Origin: Vulcanimicrobiota bacterium
GTDB taxonomy: Bacteria; Vulcanimicrobiota; Vulcanimicrobiia; Vulcanimicrobiales; Vulcanimicrobiaceae
Assembly (NCBI GenBank): GCA_013036095.1
Contig: JAAXCW010000002.1
Location: 1 to 64,000 of the forward strand
DNA: 64,000 nt
Direction of reading: 5' to 3'
The position numbers and the translations under genes were made by a program. The notes beneath the pieces are model-generated. The model saw only the letters and a list, made by a program, of their open reading frames with translations, was not told the DNA's origin and ran no database searches. Below, in pieces: positions 37,290 through 45,826 of the stretch; the stretch's first letter is position 1, and the number at the start of each line of letters is the position of its first letter.

Positions 37290-38306
37290 CTAGCCGCCGA
37301 TCTCTGAGAAGGCGCGCATCCGCGAGGACGTCTCGCCCAGCCTTAGATGGTGACGCTCGGGCTTGATGAGCATGGCCGAGCGCAAGATCTCCGCAAGGCC
37401 TTCGGTTGATTTTCCCGCGCGCAGTGGCGTCCGCAGGTCGACGTCTTGATCGCCGAAGAGGCAGAGGCGCAGATGGCCGTCCGCCGTTAAGCGCACCCGG
37501 TTGCAGCGCTCGCAGTAGTCGTGCGAAAGCGGACTAATCACGCCAACCGCTCCCGGCGCTCCATCGAATGCGAAGTAGCGCGCCGGACCGTTTCCGCCGG
37601 GACCAATCGAGGGCCGGAGATCGCCGATCGCTTTTACGCGATCGAGGATCTCATCGCTGCTTACGTAGGCGTCGCGCTGCAAGCCGACGTTTTCATGCAC
37701 GGGCATCACTTCGATAAAACGCACGAAAACCGGTTGCCGCCTTGTCCATTGCGCGAACTCCGCGATCTCATCGTCGTTCTGTCCGCGCATGACGACGACG
37801 TTAATCTTCACGGGTTCCAAGCCCGCCTCGATGGCCGCATCGATTCCGGCGAGCACGCGATCCAAACCCGGCCGCCGGGCGATTGTTTCGAAGAGATCCG
37901 CGCGGAGCGTATCGAGCGAGACATTGACGCGGTTTAACCCGGCGGCTTTCAGCTGCGCGATCTGTTCGGCCAGCAGCAGCGCGTTGGTCGAAAGCGAGAT
38001 ATCCTCGATTCCGTCGATGGCGCTAATCGCCGAAACCAGCCGGTGCAGATCGCGGCGGATCAGCGGCTCGCCGCCCGAGAGCCGCACGCTGCGCACGCCG
38101 GCCGACGCGGCGGCTTCTACAAGCTTCGCGATCTCTTCGTAGGTCAGGATCTCGTCTTTGGGTAGCCAATCCAAACCGCGCTCGGGCATGCAGTACACGC
38201 AACGCAAGTTGCACTTGTCCGTCACGGAAATGCGCAAATACGTAATGGGCCGGTTGAATTGATCGGCCAATGGCGCGCGAGTGAGATCGATGGTCGTCAG
38301 GGCCAC
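37290..38306 (-). CDS. moaA: GTP 3',8-cyclase (molybdopterin synthesis)
   Basis: About 338 aa. Radical-SAM site TDKCNLRCVYCMPE near the start (Cys-x3-Cys-x2-Cys), LSGGEPLIRRDL, LSTNALLL, and the C-terminal cluster ligands in DYCERCNRVRLTADGHLRLCLFG. The GG tail (SEIGG) is the conserved essential end. It turns GTP into 3',8-cyclo-GTP. GTG 38306 is chosen because AGAGG sits just before and the frame farther upstream is a structured repeat, not protein. The other moa genes are at 42-44.5 kb. moaC is not in the window. Confidence 0.95.
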   Translation of the reverse strand: MALTTIDLTRAPLADQFNRPITYLRISVTDKCNLRCVYCMPERGLDWLPKDEILTYEEIAKLVEAAASAGVRSVRLSGGEPLIRRDLHRLVSAISAIDGIEDISLSTNALLLAEQIAQLKAAGLNRVNVSLDTLRADLFETIARRPGLDRVLAGIDAAIEAGLEPVKINVVVMRGQNDDEIAEFAQWTRRQPVFVRFIEVMPVHENVGLQRDAYVSSDEILDRVKAIGDLRPSIGPGGNGPARYFAFDGAPGAVGVISPLSHDYCERCNRVRLTADGHLRLCLFGDQDVDLRTPLRAGKSTEGLAEILRSAMLIKPERHHLRLGETSSRMRAFSEIGG

Positions 38307-38355
38307 AACCTCTGATTCAGCGTGACGCTCCGGGACCCTCGACTTCAGGAGACTC

Positions 38356-38518
38356 TTCGACTGGAGCGGATAGCCCGGCTCGGAAATGTCAGCTTTTTCG
38401 AGCCGGCCATGGATGGCCGTTTCAAAACTCTGTTCTCGAGAAAAAGCAGCCAAACGGCAAAATGATATGGACGTCATTTTGCCGTGCTTTCCGGGACGGG
38501 CTATCCGGGCCGGTCGAA
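38356..38518. repeat. 163-bp element with 31-bp terminal inverted repeats and nested hairpins
   Basis: The ends 38356-38386 and 38488-38518 are inverted repeats matching at 26 of 31 bases, with an unbroken core CGGATAGCCCG. Inside are a 12-bp perfect stem (ACGGCAAAATGA at 38454-38465 with its complement at 38474-38485, eight-base loop) and a bulged stem (38392-38402 with 38435-38447) capped by CGGCCA/TGGCCG (38403-38418 region). It lies one base from the stop of the LolA-like gene and 49 bases upstream of moaA. It could be a miniature inverted-repeat (MITE-like) element, a large folded RNA, or both. It lacks a T run, so it is not a plain terminator. Confidence 0.75.
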
Positions 38519-38519
38519 A

Positions 38520-39161
38520 TTAGCTACTGAAAACCGAGTCCGGGATCGCGACGTTGACTTTGAAGTTACTGAACGTTGACGACAGGTCGGCATTGTAGTT
38601 GGGATCTTCGAAATGGCCGGTCTCCCGCGTCACCAGGCGAAACGCGCCGACCTTGCCATACGTCTGGTTGAGGGTCGCGTAGCCCCCACCCGAATAGTTC
38701 CAACGCAGCTGAGCCAGCTCGCCGGATTTGTCGCCGACCTTGGCGTCGATGTGATCGATGCGGCCAGGCGAGCGCGGGACGAGTTTGAACGTCGTGTACG
38801 TGCCGTCGTCGCGTTCGACCGAGATGTCGTACACGTCGTGCCAGCGCGCGGGACTCTCAACGTGCGGATAAACGTTGCTGAACTGCTTGGCAATTAACGG
38901 CAGCCCGCTCGTAAAGACGACTCTATCCTTGCTCGGCTCTTTGTGATAGTAGATGCCGCTGAGATTTGCACTCAAGTACGGGAACGAATGCATCTGGACG
39001 TCGGCGCTGACGTTTGCCGTAAAGCTGCGTAAGCCGGCGTTGGCTGAAATCAGGCGCGCGAGCACCTGGTCCGAATTCGCCGATGCTTGTGCGACCGGGC
39101 TGAGCGTCAGCAAGAGAGCGGCAGCCGCGACGGCGCGGATAAAATGTCTGTGAGTGCGCAT
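38520..39161 (-). CDS. Exported LolA-like lipoprotein-sorting-type protein
   Basis: About 213 aa. A signal peptide (HFIRAVAAAALLLTLSPVAQASA) leads to a body that fits the LolA/LolB-like half-barrel: SDQVLARLISANAGLRSFTANV, ADVQMHSFPYLSANLSGIYY, FSNVYPHVESPARWHD and VNVAIPDSVFSS at the end. Known: LolA carries lipoproteins across the periplasm; paralogues such as DUF2092 or MucB-type proteins sense or carry lipids. No LolCDE genes are in the window. It follows queG by 7 bases and the repeat element begins right after its stop. Confidence 0.65.
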   Translation of the reverse strand: MRTHRHFIRAVAAAALLLTLSPVAQASANSDQVLARLISANAGLRSFTANVSADVQMHSFPYLSANLSGIYYHKEPSKDRVVFTSGLPLIAKQFSNVYPHVESPARWHDVYDISVERDDGTYTTFKLVPRSPGRIDHIDAKVGDKSGELAQLRWNYSGGGYATLNQTYGKVGAFRLVTRETGHFEDPNYNADLSSTFSNFKVNVAIPDSVFSS

Positions 39162-39168
39162 GCACGTT

Positions 39169-40317
39169 CTAACGCCGCCCGGCTGCGTACGGTTCCAGCG
39201 CCGCATCGATTTCAGCGCGAACGTCGCGGTCACGCTCGATTCGTAAATGCTGCTTCAAAGCCGAAACCGCTTGCGGCGAGCCGATGCGTCCAAGCGCCCA
39301 CGCGCTGTGGCTGCGAACGAGCGGATGCGGATCGTCACGCAATGCTTCGGCAAGCGGCGGCACAGCCGCGCGATCGAGCGAGTTGCCCAACGCTACGGCG
39401 GCATTACGCCGCAACACGGCGCCGCCGCGCCAACCCATTGCGCTGCGCGCATACTTCCGCTTAAAAGCGCTGCTGCGCAACTGCAATAACTCGACGAGTT
39501 CGGGCGTCGAGGTTTCTTTCGGGGGACGCCCTTCACTCACCACGATACCAGTACTTATCATGACACTATTTGGCGGGCAAACTAATTGGCAGATATCGCA
39601 GCCCCACACCCACGTGCCGATCAGTGGGCGCATCGCGCGCGGAATTGCGTCGGTTCGCTGGGTGAGATCCGCAATGCAGCGCGTGGCGTCGATCGTATAG
39701 TCGCCGCGCAGCGCACCCGTCGGACACGCCGGGATACAGCGAGTGCACGAGCCGCACGTCTTTCGCAGCGGCTGATCGGGCGGCAGTTCGAGCGTTGTCA
39801 CGATCTCGCCGAGAAACACAAAAGAACCTGAAACCGGGGAGATCAGGTTGGTGTGCTTTCCGATCCATCCTAAACCGGCGCGGGCTGCGAATGCGCGCTC
39901 CGCGATCGGTTTGGTATCGCACGCGACGGCGGTGACGCTCGAACCGGCTGCGGCGTCGATACCGCTTGCGACGTCGAGCAAGAGCTGTTTAACGCGCGCG
40001 TGGTAATCACCGGAGCCGACGTAATTCGAAACGCGGCCCTGCAGCGGCAGCGGCTCCGCCGCGTCCGCGGCGTAGGGAACGGCGATACAGATCACGCTGC
40101 GTGCGCCTTCCAGAATACGCGATGGGTCCGCGGCCTTGGCCGCGTATGCTGCGTCGTATGGCCACGTCGCCAGATCGCCGCGCGTGAACGATTCGCTAAG
40201 GGCTTGCTGCACCCCATGCGTTTCGCCGGCCGAAGTCACGCGAACGTCGCTCGCGCCAAGGCTCATTGCCTTTTCGCGCGCCAGAGATTTGATTGCGGCG
40301 GCGTCAAATGCTGGCAA
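39169..40317 (-). CDS. queG: Epoxyqueuosine reductase
   Basis: About 382 aa. The N-terminal part has SLGASDVRV and the cofactor region; two ferredoxin sites follow (CGSCTRCIPACPTGAL and CDICQLVCPPN). The last 80 residues are HEAT-type repeats (NAAVALGNSL, LVRSHSAWALGRIGSPQAV), as in QueG. It makes the last step of queuosine in tRNA, using cobalamin and iron-sulfur clusters. TTG 40317 is chosen because AGAAGG lies five bases upstream; it overlaps the aldo/keto reductase end by 14 bases. Confidence 0.93.
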   Translation of the reverse strand: MPAFDAAAIKSLAREKAMSLGASDVRVTSAGETHGVQQALSESFTRGDLATWPYDAAYAAKAADPSRILEGARSVICIAVPYAADAAEPLPLQGRVSNYVGSGDYHARVKQLLLDVASGIDAAAGSSVTAVACDTKPIAERAFAARAGLGWIGKHTNLISPVSGSFVFLGEIVTTLELPPDQPLRKTCGSCTRCIPACPTGALRGDYTIDATRCIADLTQRTDAIPRAMRPLIGTWVWGCDICQLVCPPNSVMISTGIVVSEGRPPKETSTPELVELLQLRSSAFKRKYARSAMGWRGGAVLRRNAAVALGNSLDRAAVPPLAEALRDDPHPLVRSHSAWALGRIGSPQAVSALKQHLRIERDRDVRAEIDAALEPYAAGRR

Positions 40318-41152
40318 GTGGACCTTCTCTAACGGGAAACTCCGCGTCGATCCGCGCCAGATCTTCCCCATCCAATTTCCAACCCGCGGCGCCGGCGTTT
40401 TCCTCGACGTGCGCGACGTTCGACGCCTTCGGTATCGCAAACAGATCCGCATCGCGCGTTAAGAAGTTGAGCACGACCTGCCGGGGCGTCTTGCCGTGCT
40501 TCTCGGCAATACTTCGCAGTACGGCCTCGCCGCGCGAGCCCTTGCGCAATACGCGTCCACGTCCAAACGGCGTATAGCCGATGACGGCAATGCGCTGCGA
40601 ACGGCAATACGGAATCAGCCGTGCTTCCGGTCCCCGCTCCACCGGGCTGTAATAGATTTCATTCGCGGCGATCTTTGCCGTATGCAACTGGGCTTGCGCT
40701 TCGCGAAGTTCGTCCACGTCGAAGTTGCTGACGCCGATGTGCCGCGCCATCCCTTTGCCCGCCAGCTCCTCCAGACCGCGCATCGTCTCGGCGATCGGAT
40801 GCGACCCGGGCCAGTGCAAGAGATACAGGTCGACGTACGACGTGCGAAGGCGCCGCAGCGTACGTTCGCATGCCGCGATCGTTCCTTTATACGTGGCGTT
40901 CTCGGGCAGCACTTTGCTCGTAATGAACAGCGATTCACGCGGCACGCGCTCCACGGCCTCGCCGACAATTTCCTCGGCGGCGCCGGCGCCATACATCTCG
41001 GCGGTATCGATGTGCGTCATCCCGAGCTCGATCCCGTAACGCAGCGCGCGGATCGCTTCCGCGCGGCGGTGGCCGCTTTCGGGAATATCCCACGTGCCTT
41101 GCCCGATGACCGGGACCGCAACGCCCCCCGGCCCAAATGGTTTGCGGATCAC
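40304..41152 (-). CDS. Aldo/keto reductase
   Basis: At 282 aa. NADPH-dependent reductase with the tetrad: Asp in HIDTAEMYG with Tyr53-type position, Lys in FITSKVLPEN and His in LYLLHWPGSHP. VSNFDVDELREAQ and GYTPFGRGRVLR follow. The TIM barrel reduces carbonyls to alcohols; the natural substrate is unknown. The start is GTG 41152, just before the opposite-strand phenazine-like gene. Queuosine and lipoprotein genes follow. Confidence 0.9.
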   Translation of the reverse strand: MIRKPFGPGGVAVPVIGQGTWDIPESGHRRAEAIRALRYGIELGMTHIDTAEMYGAGAAEEIVGEAVERVPRESLFITSKVLPENATYKGTIAACERTLRRLRTSYVDLYLLHWPGSHPIAETMRGLEELAGKGMARHIGVSNFDVDELREAQAQLHTAKIAANEIYYSPVERGPEARLIPYCRSQRIAVIGYTPFGRGRVLRKGSRGEAVLRSIAEKHGKTPRQVVLNFLTRDADLFAIPKASNVAHVEENAGAAGWKLDGEDLARIDAEFPVREGPLASI

Positions 41153-41170
41153 ACAAGGAGGCTTCTCTCA

Positions 41171-42043
41171 ATGGCGCAGATTTCATATCTGCTGTTCGAT
41201 GTCTTCGCCGAACGGCCGTTCCAAGGAAATCAGCTAGCAGTCGTTCCGCAGCATCTGGACGACGCTACGATGCAAACGCTGGCGAACGAACTCAACGTCG
41301 CCGAGACCGTCTTCTTGCGGCGCACGAACGATGCCGGCCGCCCGGCGGAGCTGCGCATTTTTACGCCGCGGCACGAGATGCCGTTCGCCGGTCACCCCAC
41401 CGTCGGTGCGACGTTCGCGATCGCCGAAGTGCTCAAGTGGGTCCCGGCGGAAACCGAAAACTTCGTGCTTGGAGAACGCGTCGGCGACGTAGCCGTTCGC
41501 CTCGAACGAAACGACGGCAAACTGCTCGCATGGCTGCGCACGCCTCCGGTCTCGTTCGAACAAGAACTCGACCGCGCGCAAGCCGCCGCTTCGCTCGGGC
41601 TCGCGCAGAGCGATCTGCATGACACGCTGCCTCCGCAGATCGCCGGCGCGGGAAATCCATTCCTGTTCATACCGCTCAAGGATCGCGAATCGGTCGATCG
41701 CGCTTGGTACGCCGTCGGCGGTTTCGACCAGGCTATAGAATCACACGTTTCCGGAGTCTTCGCCTTTTCCTTGACGGAAAACGGCGCATACGCGCGCATG
41801 TTCGCGCCGATGAGCGGCATCGCTGAAGATCCCGCGACGGGAAGCGCGACCGGGCCGCTTTTCGCCTATCTCACGAAGTACGGCGCGCTCGAGCGCGGGC
41901 GATCGTCGTTCGTCAGCGAGCAAGGCGTGAAACTCGGCCGCCGCAGCGTGCTGCACGTTCGCATCGAGAGCGACAACGGAAGTCTTCACTTCGACGTGGG
42001 CGGTGAAACGATTTTCGTCGGCGAGGGCAGCTTCCGGGTTTAG
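41171..42043 (+). CDS. PhzF-family isomerase/epimerase-like protein
   Basis: At 290 aa. The family pattern is clear: FDVFAERPFQGNQLAVV near the start, NVAETVFLRR with the catalytic Glu, LRIFTPRHEMPFAGHPTVGA and EDPATGSATGPLFAYL. Known: PhzF members do isomerisation in phenazine synthesis or related epimerisation; most have no assigned substrate. No phenazine genes are nearby. AAGGAGG lies ten bases before the ATG. The end overlaps moeZ by 4 bases. Confidence 0.9.
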   Translation: MAQISYLLFDVFAERPFQGNQLAVVPQHLDDATMQTLANELNVAETVFLRRTNDAGRPAELRIFTPRHEMPFAGHPTVGATFAIAEVLKWVPAETENFVLGERVGDVAVRLERNDGKLLAWLRTPPVSFEQELDRAQAAASLGLAQSDLHDTLPPQIAGAGNPFLFIPLKDRESVDRAWYAVGGFDQAIESHVSGVFAFSLTENGAYARMFAPMSGIAEDPATGSATGPLFAYLTKYGALERGRSSFVSEQGVKLGRRSVLHVRIESDNGSLHFDVGGETIFVGEGSFRV

Positions 42044-43161
42044 AAAAACTCGAAGTCCGGGTGCTGCGCCGCATACGCTAGCAGGCCGTCGCGCAAATGG
42101 ATCACGCGGCGGAAACCAGCATCGCGCAAGAAATGCGCCGCCCAAGCGGACTTCTGCCCGATGCGGCAGGCAACGATGTAAGATTTCGCCGAGTCCAACT
42201 CGTGCAAACGTTCGGGCAAATCCGACGCCGGCACGTGCAGCGCGCCTTCTAAAACTCCGAACGCCACTTCATGCGGTTCGCGCACGTCGAGCAGGACCGA
42301 TTCGCGCATCGCCGCATCGAGCTGCGCTGCGTCAATCTCTTCGAGATCGCTCACCGCGCTCTCGGCCGGCTCCGCGATAACGTCGGCGATCGTCGCGTTC
42401 TCGCCGCACAGCGTGCAATCGGCCTCGCGTTCGAAGCCGACCTCGCGCGTGCGCGCACCGAGCGCGTCGATGAGCAAGAGTCTTCCTAAGAGAGGCTCGC
42501 CGATTCCGAGGACGATCTTCAGCGCTTCGTTGGCTTGAAACGCTCCCGTAATTCCCGCGAGCACGCCGAGCACACCGCCCTCGGCGCAGGTCGGGACGCT
42601 TCCCTCCGGCGGAGCCGCAGAAAACAAACAGCGATAGCACGGCCCGTGGCCGCGCCAGAATACGCTGACTTGTCCGTCGAAACGAAAGATTGAAGCATAT
42701 ACGTCGGGTTTGTTTTCGAGCCAGCAGGCGTCATTCACGGTGTAGCGTGTTTGAAAACGATCGGTGCAATCCAGCACGACGTCGTAGAGACGGATCAAAT
42801 CGCGCGCGTTCGACGAATCCAAGCGCACCGGAATCGCGTCAGCGGCAATGAGCGGATTCAATTCCGTGACGCGCTGCGCCGCGACCGCGGCTTTTTTTGC
42901 TCCGATATCGCTGGTGGCGAACAGTGTCTGACGCTGGAGATTGCTTTCGTCAACGACGTCGTCGTCGACGATGCCGATGCGTCCTACCCCCGCGGCCGCC
43001 AGATACTGCAGCGCCGGCGATCCGAGACCGCCCGCGCCCACGCAGAGCACGCGCGCGGAAGCCAGCCGCTCCTGTCCGGCCACGCCGACTTCGGGAATCA
43101 GCAAGTGGCGGCTGTACCTGCGCAAACCTTGGATTATCGCGGGTGCAATTGATTTAGCCAC
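42040..43161 (-). CDS. moeZ: Sulfur-carrier adenylyltransferase/sulfurtransferase (MoeZ type)
   Basis: At 373 aa. The MoeB/ThiF part (1-245) has RYSRHLLIPEVGVAGQERL, the ATP site GAGGLGSPALQYLAAAGVG, DDVVDESNLQRQ, and zinc Cys pairs (CYRC, CTLC). A rhodanese domain follows (about 275-373) with active Cys in IVACRIGQKS. It adenylates and sulfurates the C-terminal Gly-Gly of carriers such as MoaD or ThiS. It is the last gene of the HAD-moaD-moaE-hydrolase-moeZ run. GTG 43161 overlaps the hydrolase by 28 bases; TTG 43125 is a shorter alternative. Confidence 0.93.
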   Translation of the reverse strand: MAKSIAPAIIQGLRRYSRHLLIPEVGVAGQERLASARVLCVGAGGLGSPALQYLAAAGVGRIGIVDDDVVDESNLQRQTLFATSDIGAKKAAVAAQRVTELNPLIAADAIPVRLDSSNARDLIRLYDVVLDCTDRFQTRYTVNDACWLENKPDVYASIFRFDGQVSVFWRGHGPCYRCLFSAAPPEGSVPTCAEGGVLGVLAGITGAFQANEALKIVLGIGEPLLGRLLLIDALGARTREVGFEREADCTLCGENATIADVIAEPAESAVSDLEEIDAAQLDAAMRESVLLDVREPHEVAFGVLEGALHVPASDLPERLHELDSAKSYIVACRIGQKSAWAAHFLRDAGFRRVIHLRDGLLAYAAQHPDFEFF

Positions 43162-43850
43162 GCGAGCACCTCGCCGCGCGCGTTCTCGGCTGCGTACGTG
43201 TGATCGCTGGATATCGTAACAAGGGTCTTCGGTTCGGGTGCACGGCCGAACAACTCTTCGACGCTCGCGCGGCTGACCATCGCGTCGCGATCGGCGCAGA
43301 CGTAGAGTTGGGGTTTTCCGGAAAGCTGCGGAAGTGCGCGATCGAACATCTCGTCGACGCCCTTGACCAAGTCCGGCAACGCCAAACCGTCAACGTATGC
43401 GGAGCGAAAATCTGAAACTCCCTTCTCGCGCAAAGCCTCGATTGCCGAGGGCCTTCCGTAGCCGGTTGCAATCGCAACTGTTCCGGTGATGCTCTTGTCG
43501 CGCGCCGCCGTAAACAGCGCCGTCATCGCTCCCATGCTGTGGCCCATCGTGTAGAGTGCGCCGGTATGAAACTCGCGGACGTATCCCGCCACACCGCTCA
43601 TCGCGGCGACGAGATCGTCGACGCTTTCGAGCCGTCCGCCGCTCGCGCCGAGCTTATGCCCTTGGAAATCCAGGCTCATCACACCGTAGCCGTGACTCGC
43701 CAGAAAGTAACACAGGAAGTCAAGGTTTTGCTTGGAGCTCGAGTAGCCGTGACCGGCGACGATCCAGACGCCGCGCGGCCGGCGGGGTTCGTAGCGCAGC
43801 GCCGCAACGTTTGCATCGCCGGCGCTGATTCGCAGCAGTTCAAGCTTCAC
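43134..43850 (-). CDS. Alpha/beta-hydrolase, lysophospholipase-like
   Basis: About 238 aa. GHGYSSSKQNLDFLCYFLA, LDFQGHKLGASGG, nucleophile elbow GHSMGAMTAL, and the Asp and His near VCADRDAMVSRAS and SSDHTYAAENA. There is no signal peptide. The GTG at 43850 makes a GTGA overlap with moaE; a longer reading runs into moaE. Inserted in a molybdopterin operon, it may act on a related intermediate or be unconnected. Substrate unknown. Confidence 0.8.
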   Translation of the reverse strand: MKLELLRISAGDANVAALRYEPRRPRGVWIVAGHGYSSSKQNLDFLCYFLASHGYGVMSLDFQGHKLGASGGRLESVDDLVAAMSGVAGYVREFHTGALYTMGHSMGAMTALFTAARDKSITGTVAIATGYGRPSAIEALREKGVSDFRSAYVDGLALPDLVKGVDEMFDRALPQLSGKPQLYVCADRDAMVSRASVEELFGRAPEPKTLVTISSDHTYAAENARGEVLAWLNQLHPR

Positions 43851-44275
43851 TGCGGTTTTGCGTCCGGATTGGCTCGCCACTCGCTGTCGCCTTGCGTATA
43901 GTGCTCTTTTTTCCAAACCGGCGCGCGGCGTTTCAATTCATCGATCGTGAATTCGCACGCATCAAAGGCCGCCCCGCGATGCGGCGCGCCGACTGCGACC
44001 GCCACCGAAATTTCTCCGACCCGAAGGTCGCCGATGCGATGCGCGACGGCGATCTCGCACGGTCCGAAACGCGCGCGAGCTTCCTGCGCGATCGCTTCGA
44101 ACTCGGCGGCCGCCATTGATTCGTGCGCTTCATACGAGAGACCGGTGACCGGGCGATCGTCGTCCGACATCTCCCGGACGACACCGGCGAACGTGATGAC
44201 GGCGCCGCACGCATCGGTTCGGACCGAGCGAGCGATCTCTGCAACGTCGATGGGATCGCGCGCGATCGCGAACAT
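43847..44275 (-). CDS. moaE: Molybdopterin synthase large subunit
   Basis: At 142 aa. MoaE pattern: GAVITFAGVVREMSDD, LSYEAHESMAAAEFEAI, AVAHRIGDLRVGEISVAVA, HRGAAFDACEFTIDELKRR and VWKKEHY, with the catalytic Lys residues in the last two segments. With MoaD it adds the two sulfurs to cPMP. The ATG overlaps the moaD stop by 4 bases (ATGA). Order moaD-moaE is usual. Confidence 0.95.
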   Translation of the reverse strand: MFAIARDPIDVAEIARSVRTDACGAVITFAGVVREMSDDDRPVTGLSYEAHESMAAAEFEAIAQEARARFGPCEIAVAHRIGDLRVGEISVAVAVGAPHRGAAFDACEFTIDELKRRAPVWKKEHYTQGDSEWRANPDAKPQ

Positions 44276-44517
44276 CAGCCGCCGCCCGCGGGAGGGAGCA
44301 GCGCGATTTCGTCGCCGTCTTGCAGCGCCTCGTCGCGCCGCACGACGCGCCCATTGCGCGCGATGCGCGTCGACTGCGCGAGCTGCGGCAGTCCTTGGCA
44401 CGCTTCGGCCAGAGCGTCCCAGAGCACGCCGGCCGTCGATCCGGGCGGCAGCTCGACGTCGCGCGGCGGCCCGAGCAGTTCGCGCACGCGCGCGAACGCC
44501 AGCACGCGAACCTTCAC
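44275..44517 (-). CDS. moaD: Molybdopterin synthase sulfur carrier subunit
   Basis: An 80-aa ubiquitin-fold protein: VKVRVLAFARVRELLG near the start, TRIARNGRVVRRDEALQDGD and the terminal LPPAGGG, whose last Gly is made a thiocarboxylate by MoeZ/MoeB. The GTG at 44517 makes a GTGA overlap with the HAD gene, and the stop overlaps moaE. A longer upstream reading would be wrong because it enters the HAD frame. Confidence 0.92.
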   Translation of the reverse strand: MKVRVLAFARVRELLGPPRDVELPPGSTAGVLWDALAEACQGLPQLAQSTRIARNGRVVRRDEALQDGDEIALLPPAGGG

Positions 44518-45341
44518 GCTATGCGCGATCTTTTCTGCGGGCTTGGCTTGAGTGCGAATTTTTCGATGGCTTGAGCGACGCCGTCTTCTTCGTTGCTGCC
44601 GGTGACGTGCTTGACCGCTTCGCGCACTTCGGGCAGCGCATTGGCCATCGCGACGCCTATGCCGGCCCAGCGCAGCATCGGTACGTCGTTTCGCGAGTCG
44701 CCGATCGCCAGCACGCGTTCGGGCGGAACTTGGAAATCCGCGCACAGCCGCGCCAGCGCGCGCTGTTTGGTCGCGTCGCGGCTGGTCACCGCGCACTCGA
44801 CGAAATCAAGCCACGTCTCATACTTGAAGTGCAGCGGCAGATCGCGAAACTCTTCTTCCATCGCAGCGACCGATTCTCGCCCGAGAAAACGAATGAACGT
44901 CGGCGCCGTGTGCATGACGTCGGCGAACGTCTTGACCTGACGCCATGCGGGACCGCGCATGTCGTCCATGTGCAGCTGCGAACCTTCAAGCCGGTAGAAA
45001 AACTCCTCGGCGTAAATCGCCACCGACAAACCTTTGCGCTCGGAGAACTCGATCATCGGTTTGGCGTATTGCAACGGCACGGGAATATGGCCGAGCGTGC
45101 GGTTCGCCCCGAAGTCCTTGGTTAATGCGCCGTGACAGCAGATCACGGGCAGGTTTAGGCCCAGCTCGCGGCTCACGCGAATCGGCATGTCTACGCCGCG
45201 CCCCGTCACCAGCACTATGCGGATGCCGGCGGTCAGCGCGTTTTCGATAGCGGTCCGGTTGCGCGGCGAAACCCGCTCTTGCGAATCCAAAAGCGTGCCG
45301 TCTAAATCAAGCGCGATCATATCGAAGCGCATCGGCTCCAT
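44514..45341 (-). CDS. HAD-family phosphatase, Cof type
   Basis: About 275 aa. Motif I LDLDGTLLDSQ, motif II LVTGRG, the C2 cap, Lys in DATKQRAL and motif IV AIGDSRNDVPMLRWAG, followed by GVAMANALPEV. Cof-type HADs release phosphate from flavin, sugar or other phosphates. ATG 45341 has AAGGG seven bases upstream. It is the head of the operon with moaD, moaE, hydrolase and moeZ; a role in molybdopterin synthesis is not established. Confidence 0.9.
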   Translation of the reverse strand: MEPMRFDMIALDLDGTLLDSQERVSPRNRTAIENALTAGIRIVLVTGRGVDMPIRVSRELGLNLPVICCHGALTKDFGANRTLGHIPVPLQYAKPMIEFSERKGLSVAIYAEEFFYRLEGSQLHMDDMRGPAWRQVKTFADVMHTAPTFIRFLGRESVAAMEEEFRDLPLHFKYETWLDFVECAVTSRDATKQRALARLCADFQVPPERVLAIGDSRNDVPMLRWAGIGVAMANALPEVREAVKHVTGSNEEDGVAQAIEKFALKPSPQKRSRIA

Positions 45342-45416
45342 TTTATACCCTTCGTCAAACGGGCGCCCCGGACGCCAATGCAACCTTCAGTCACGCCGCT
45401 ACGTTGATTTATACGC

Positions 45417-45815
45417 ATGACCAACGCGTACGGACGCCCGTTTCTGGCTCTGGCTCTTGCCCTTTCCGCCACCGGTGCGGCTTGGGCGCAAGGCGGCCGC
45501 TGCACGCGTGAAACGTTGCCGGTCAAAGGGCTGCCGCTAACGGTCAGTTACTGCGTTTCCGCCGAGACCGCCACGACCGCCGGGCACGATTTGCCCGTGC
45601 AGGTCACAGAAAATTACAGCACGTCTCGCGGCTCCTTTTCGCAGCAGAGCACGCTCCAGTTCATCTCGGGCGAGAGCGCTTCGCGCGTCATCGAAGACGT
45701 CGCGCTCGCGCGGCTCGGCCTGGAAGGTACCCTCCACCTGACGCTCGTCTACCACGGCGGCCTGGTGCGGGTCGAAAGCGCCCTCCTCACCCCCGGCGCG
45801 ATTACGATTAAGTAG
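45417..45815 (+). CDS. Small exported protein of unknown function
   Basis: A 132-aa protein with a signal peptide (RPFLALALALSATGAAWAQ). The mature part has two cysteines (RCTRETLP, VSYCVS) that could pair, and regular Ser/Thr-rich strands. I do not recognise a family. It is divergent from the HAD-moa operon, and a long RNA-type hairpin follows its stop by 11 bases. Confidence 0.6.
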   Translation: MTNAYGRPFLALALALSATGAAWAQGGRCTRETLPVKGLPLTVSYCVSAETATTAGHDLPVQVTENYSTSRGSFSQQSTLQFISGESASRVIEDVALARLGLEGTLHLTLVYHGGLVRVESALLTPGAITIK

Positions 45816-45826
45816 GCTGACGGCCA

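Noticed and set aside
38307-38519. Known Moco riboswitch before moaA
   Set aside because: The folded element there has terminal inverted repeats and does not show the conserved core I remember from the Moco RNA motif; reported instead as an unassigned element.
40496-41170. Upstream extension of the PhzF gene to 515 aa
   Set aside because: It runs antisense to the aldo/keto reductase. The ATG at 41171 with AAGGAGG upstream is clearly the start.
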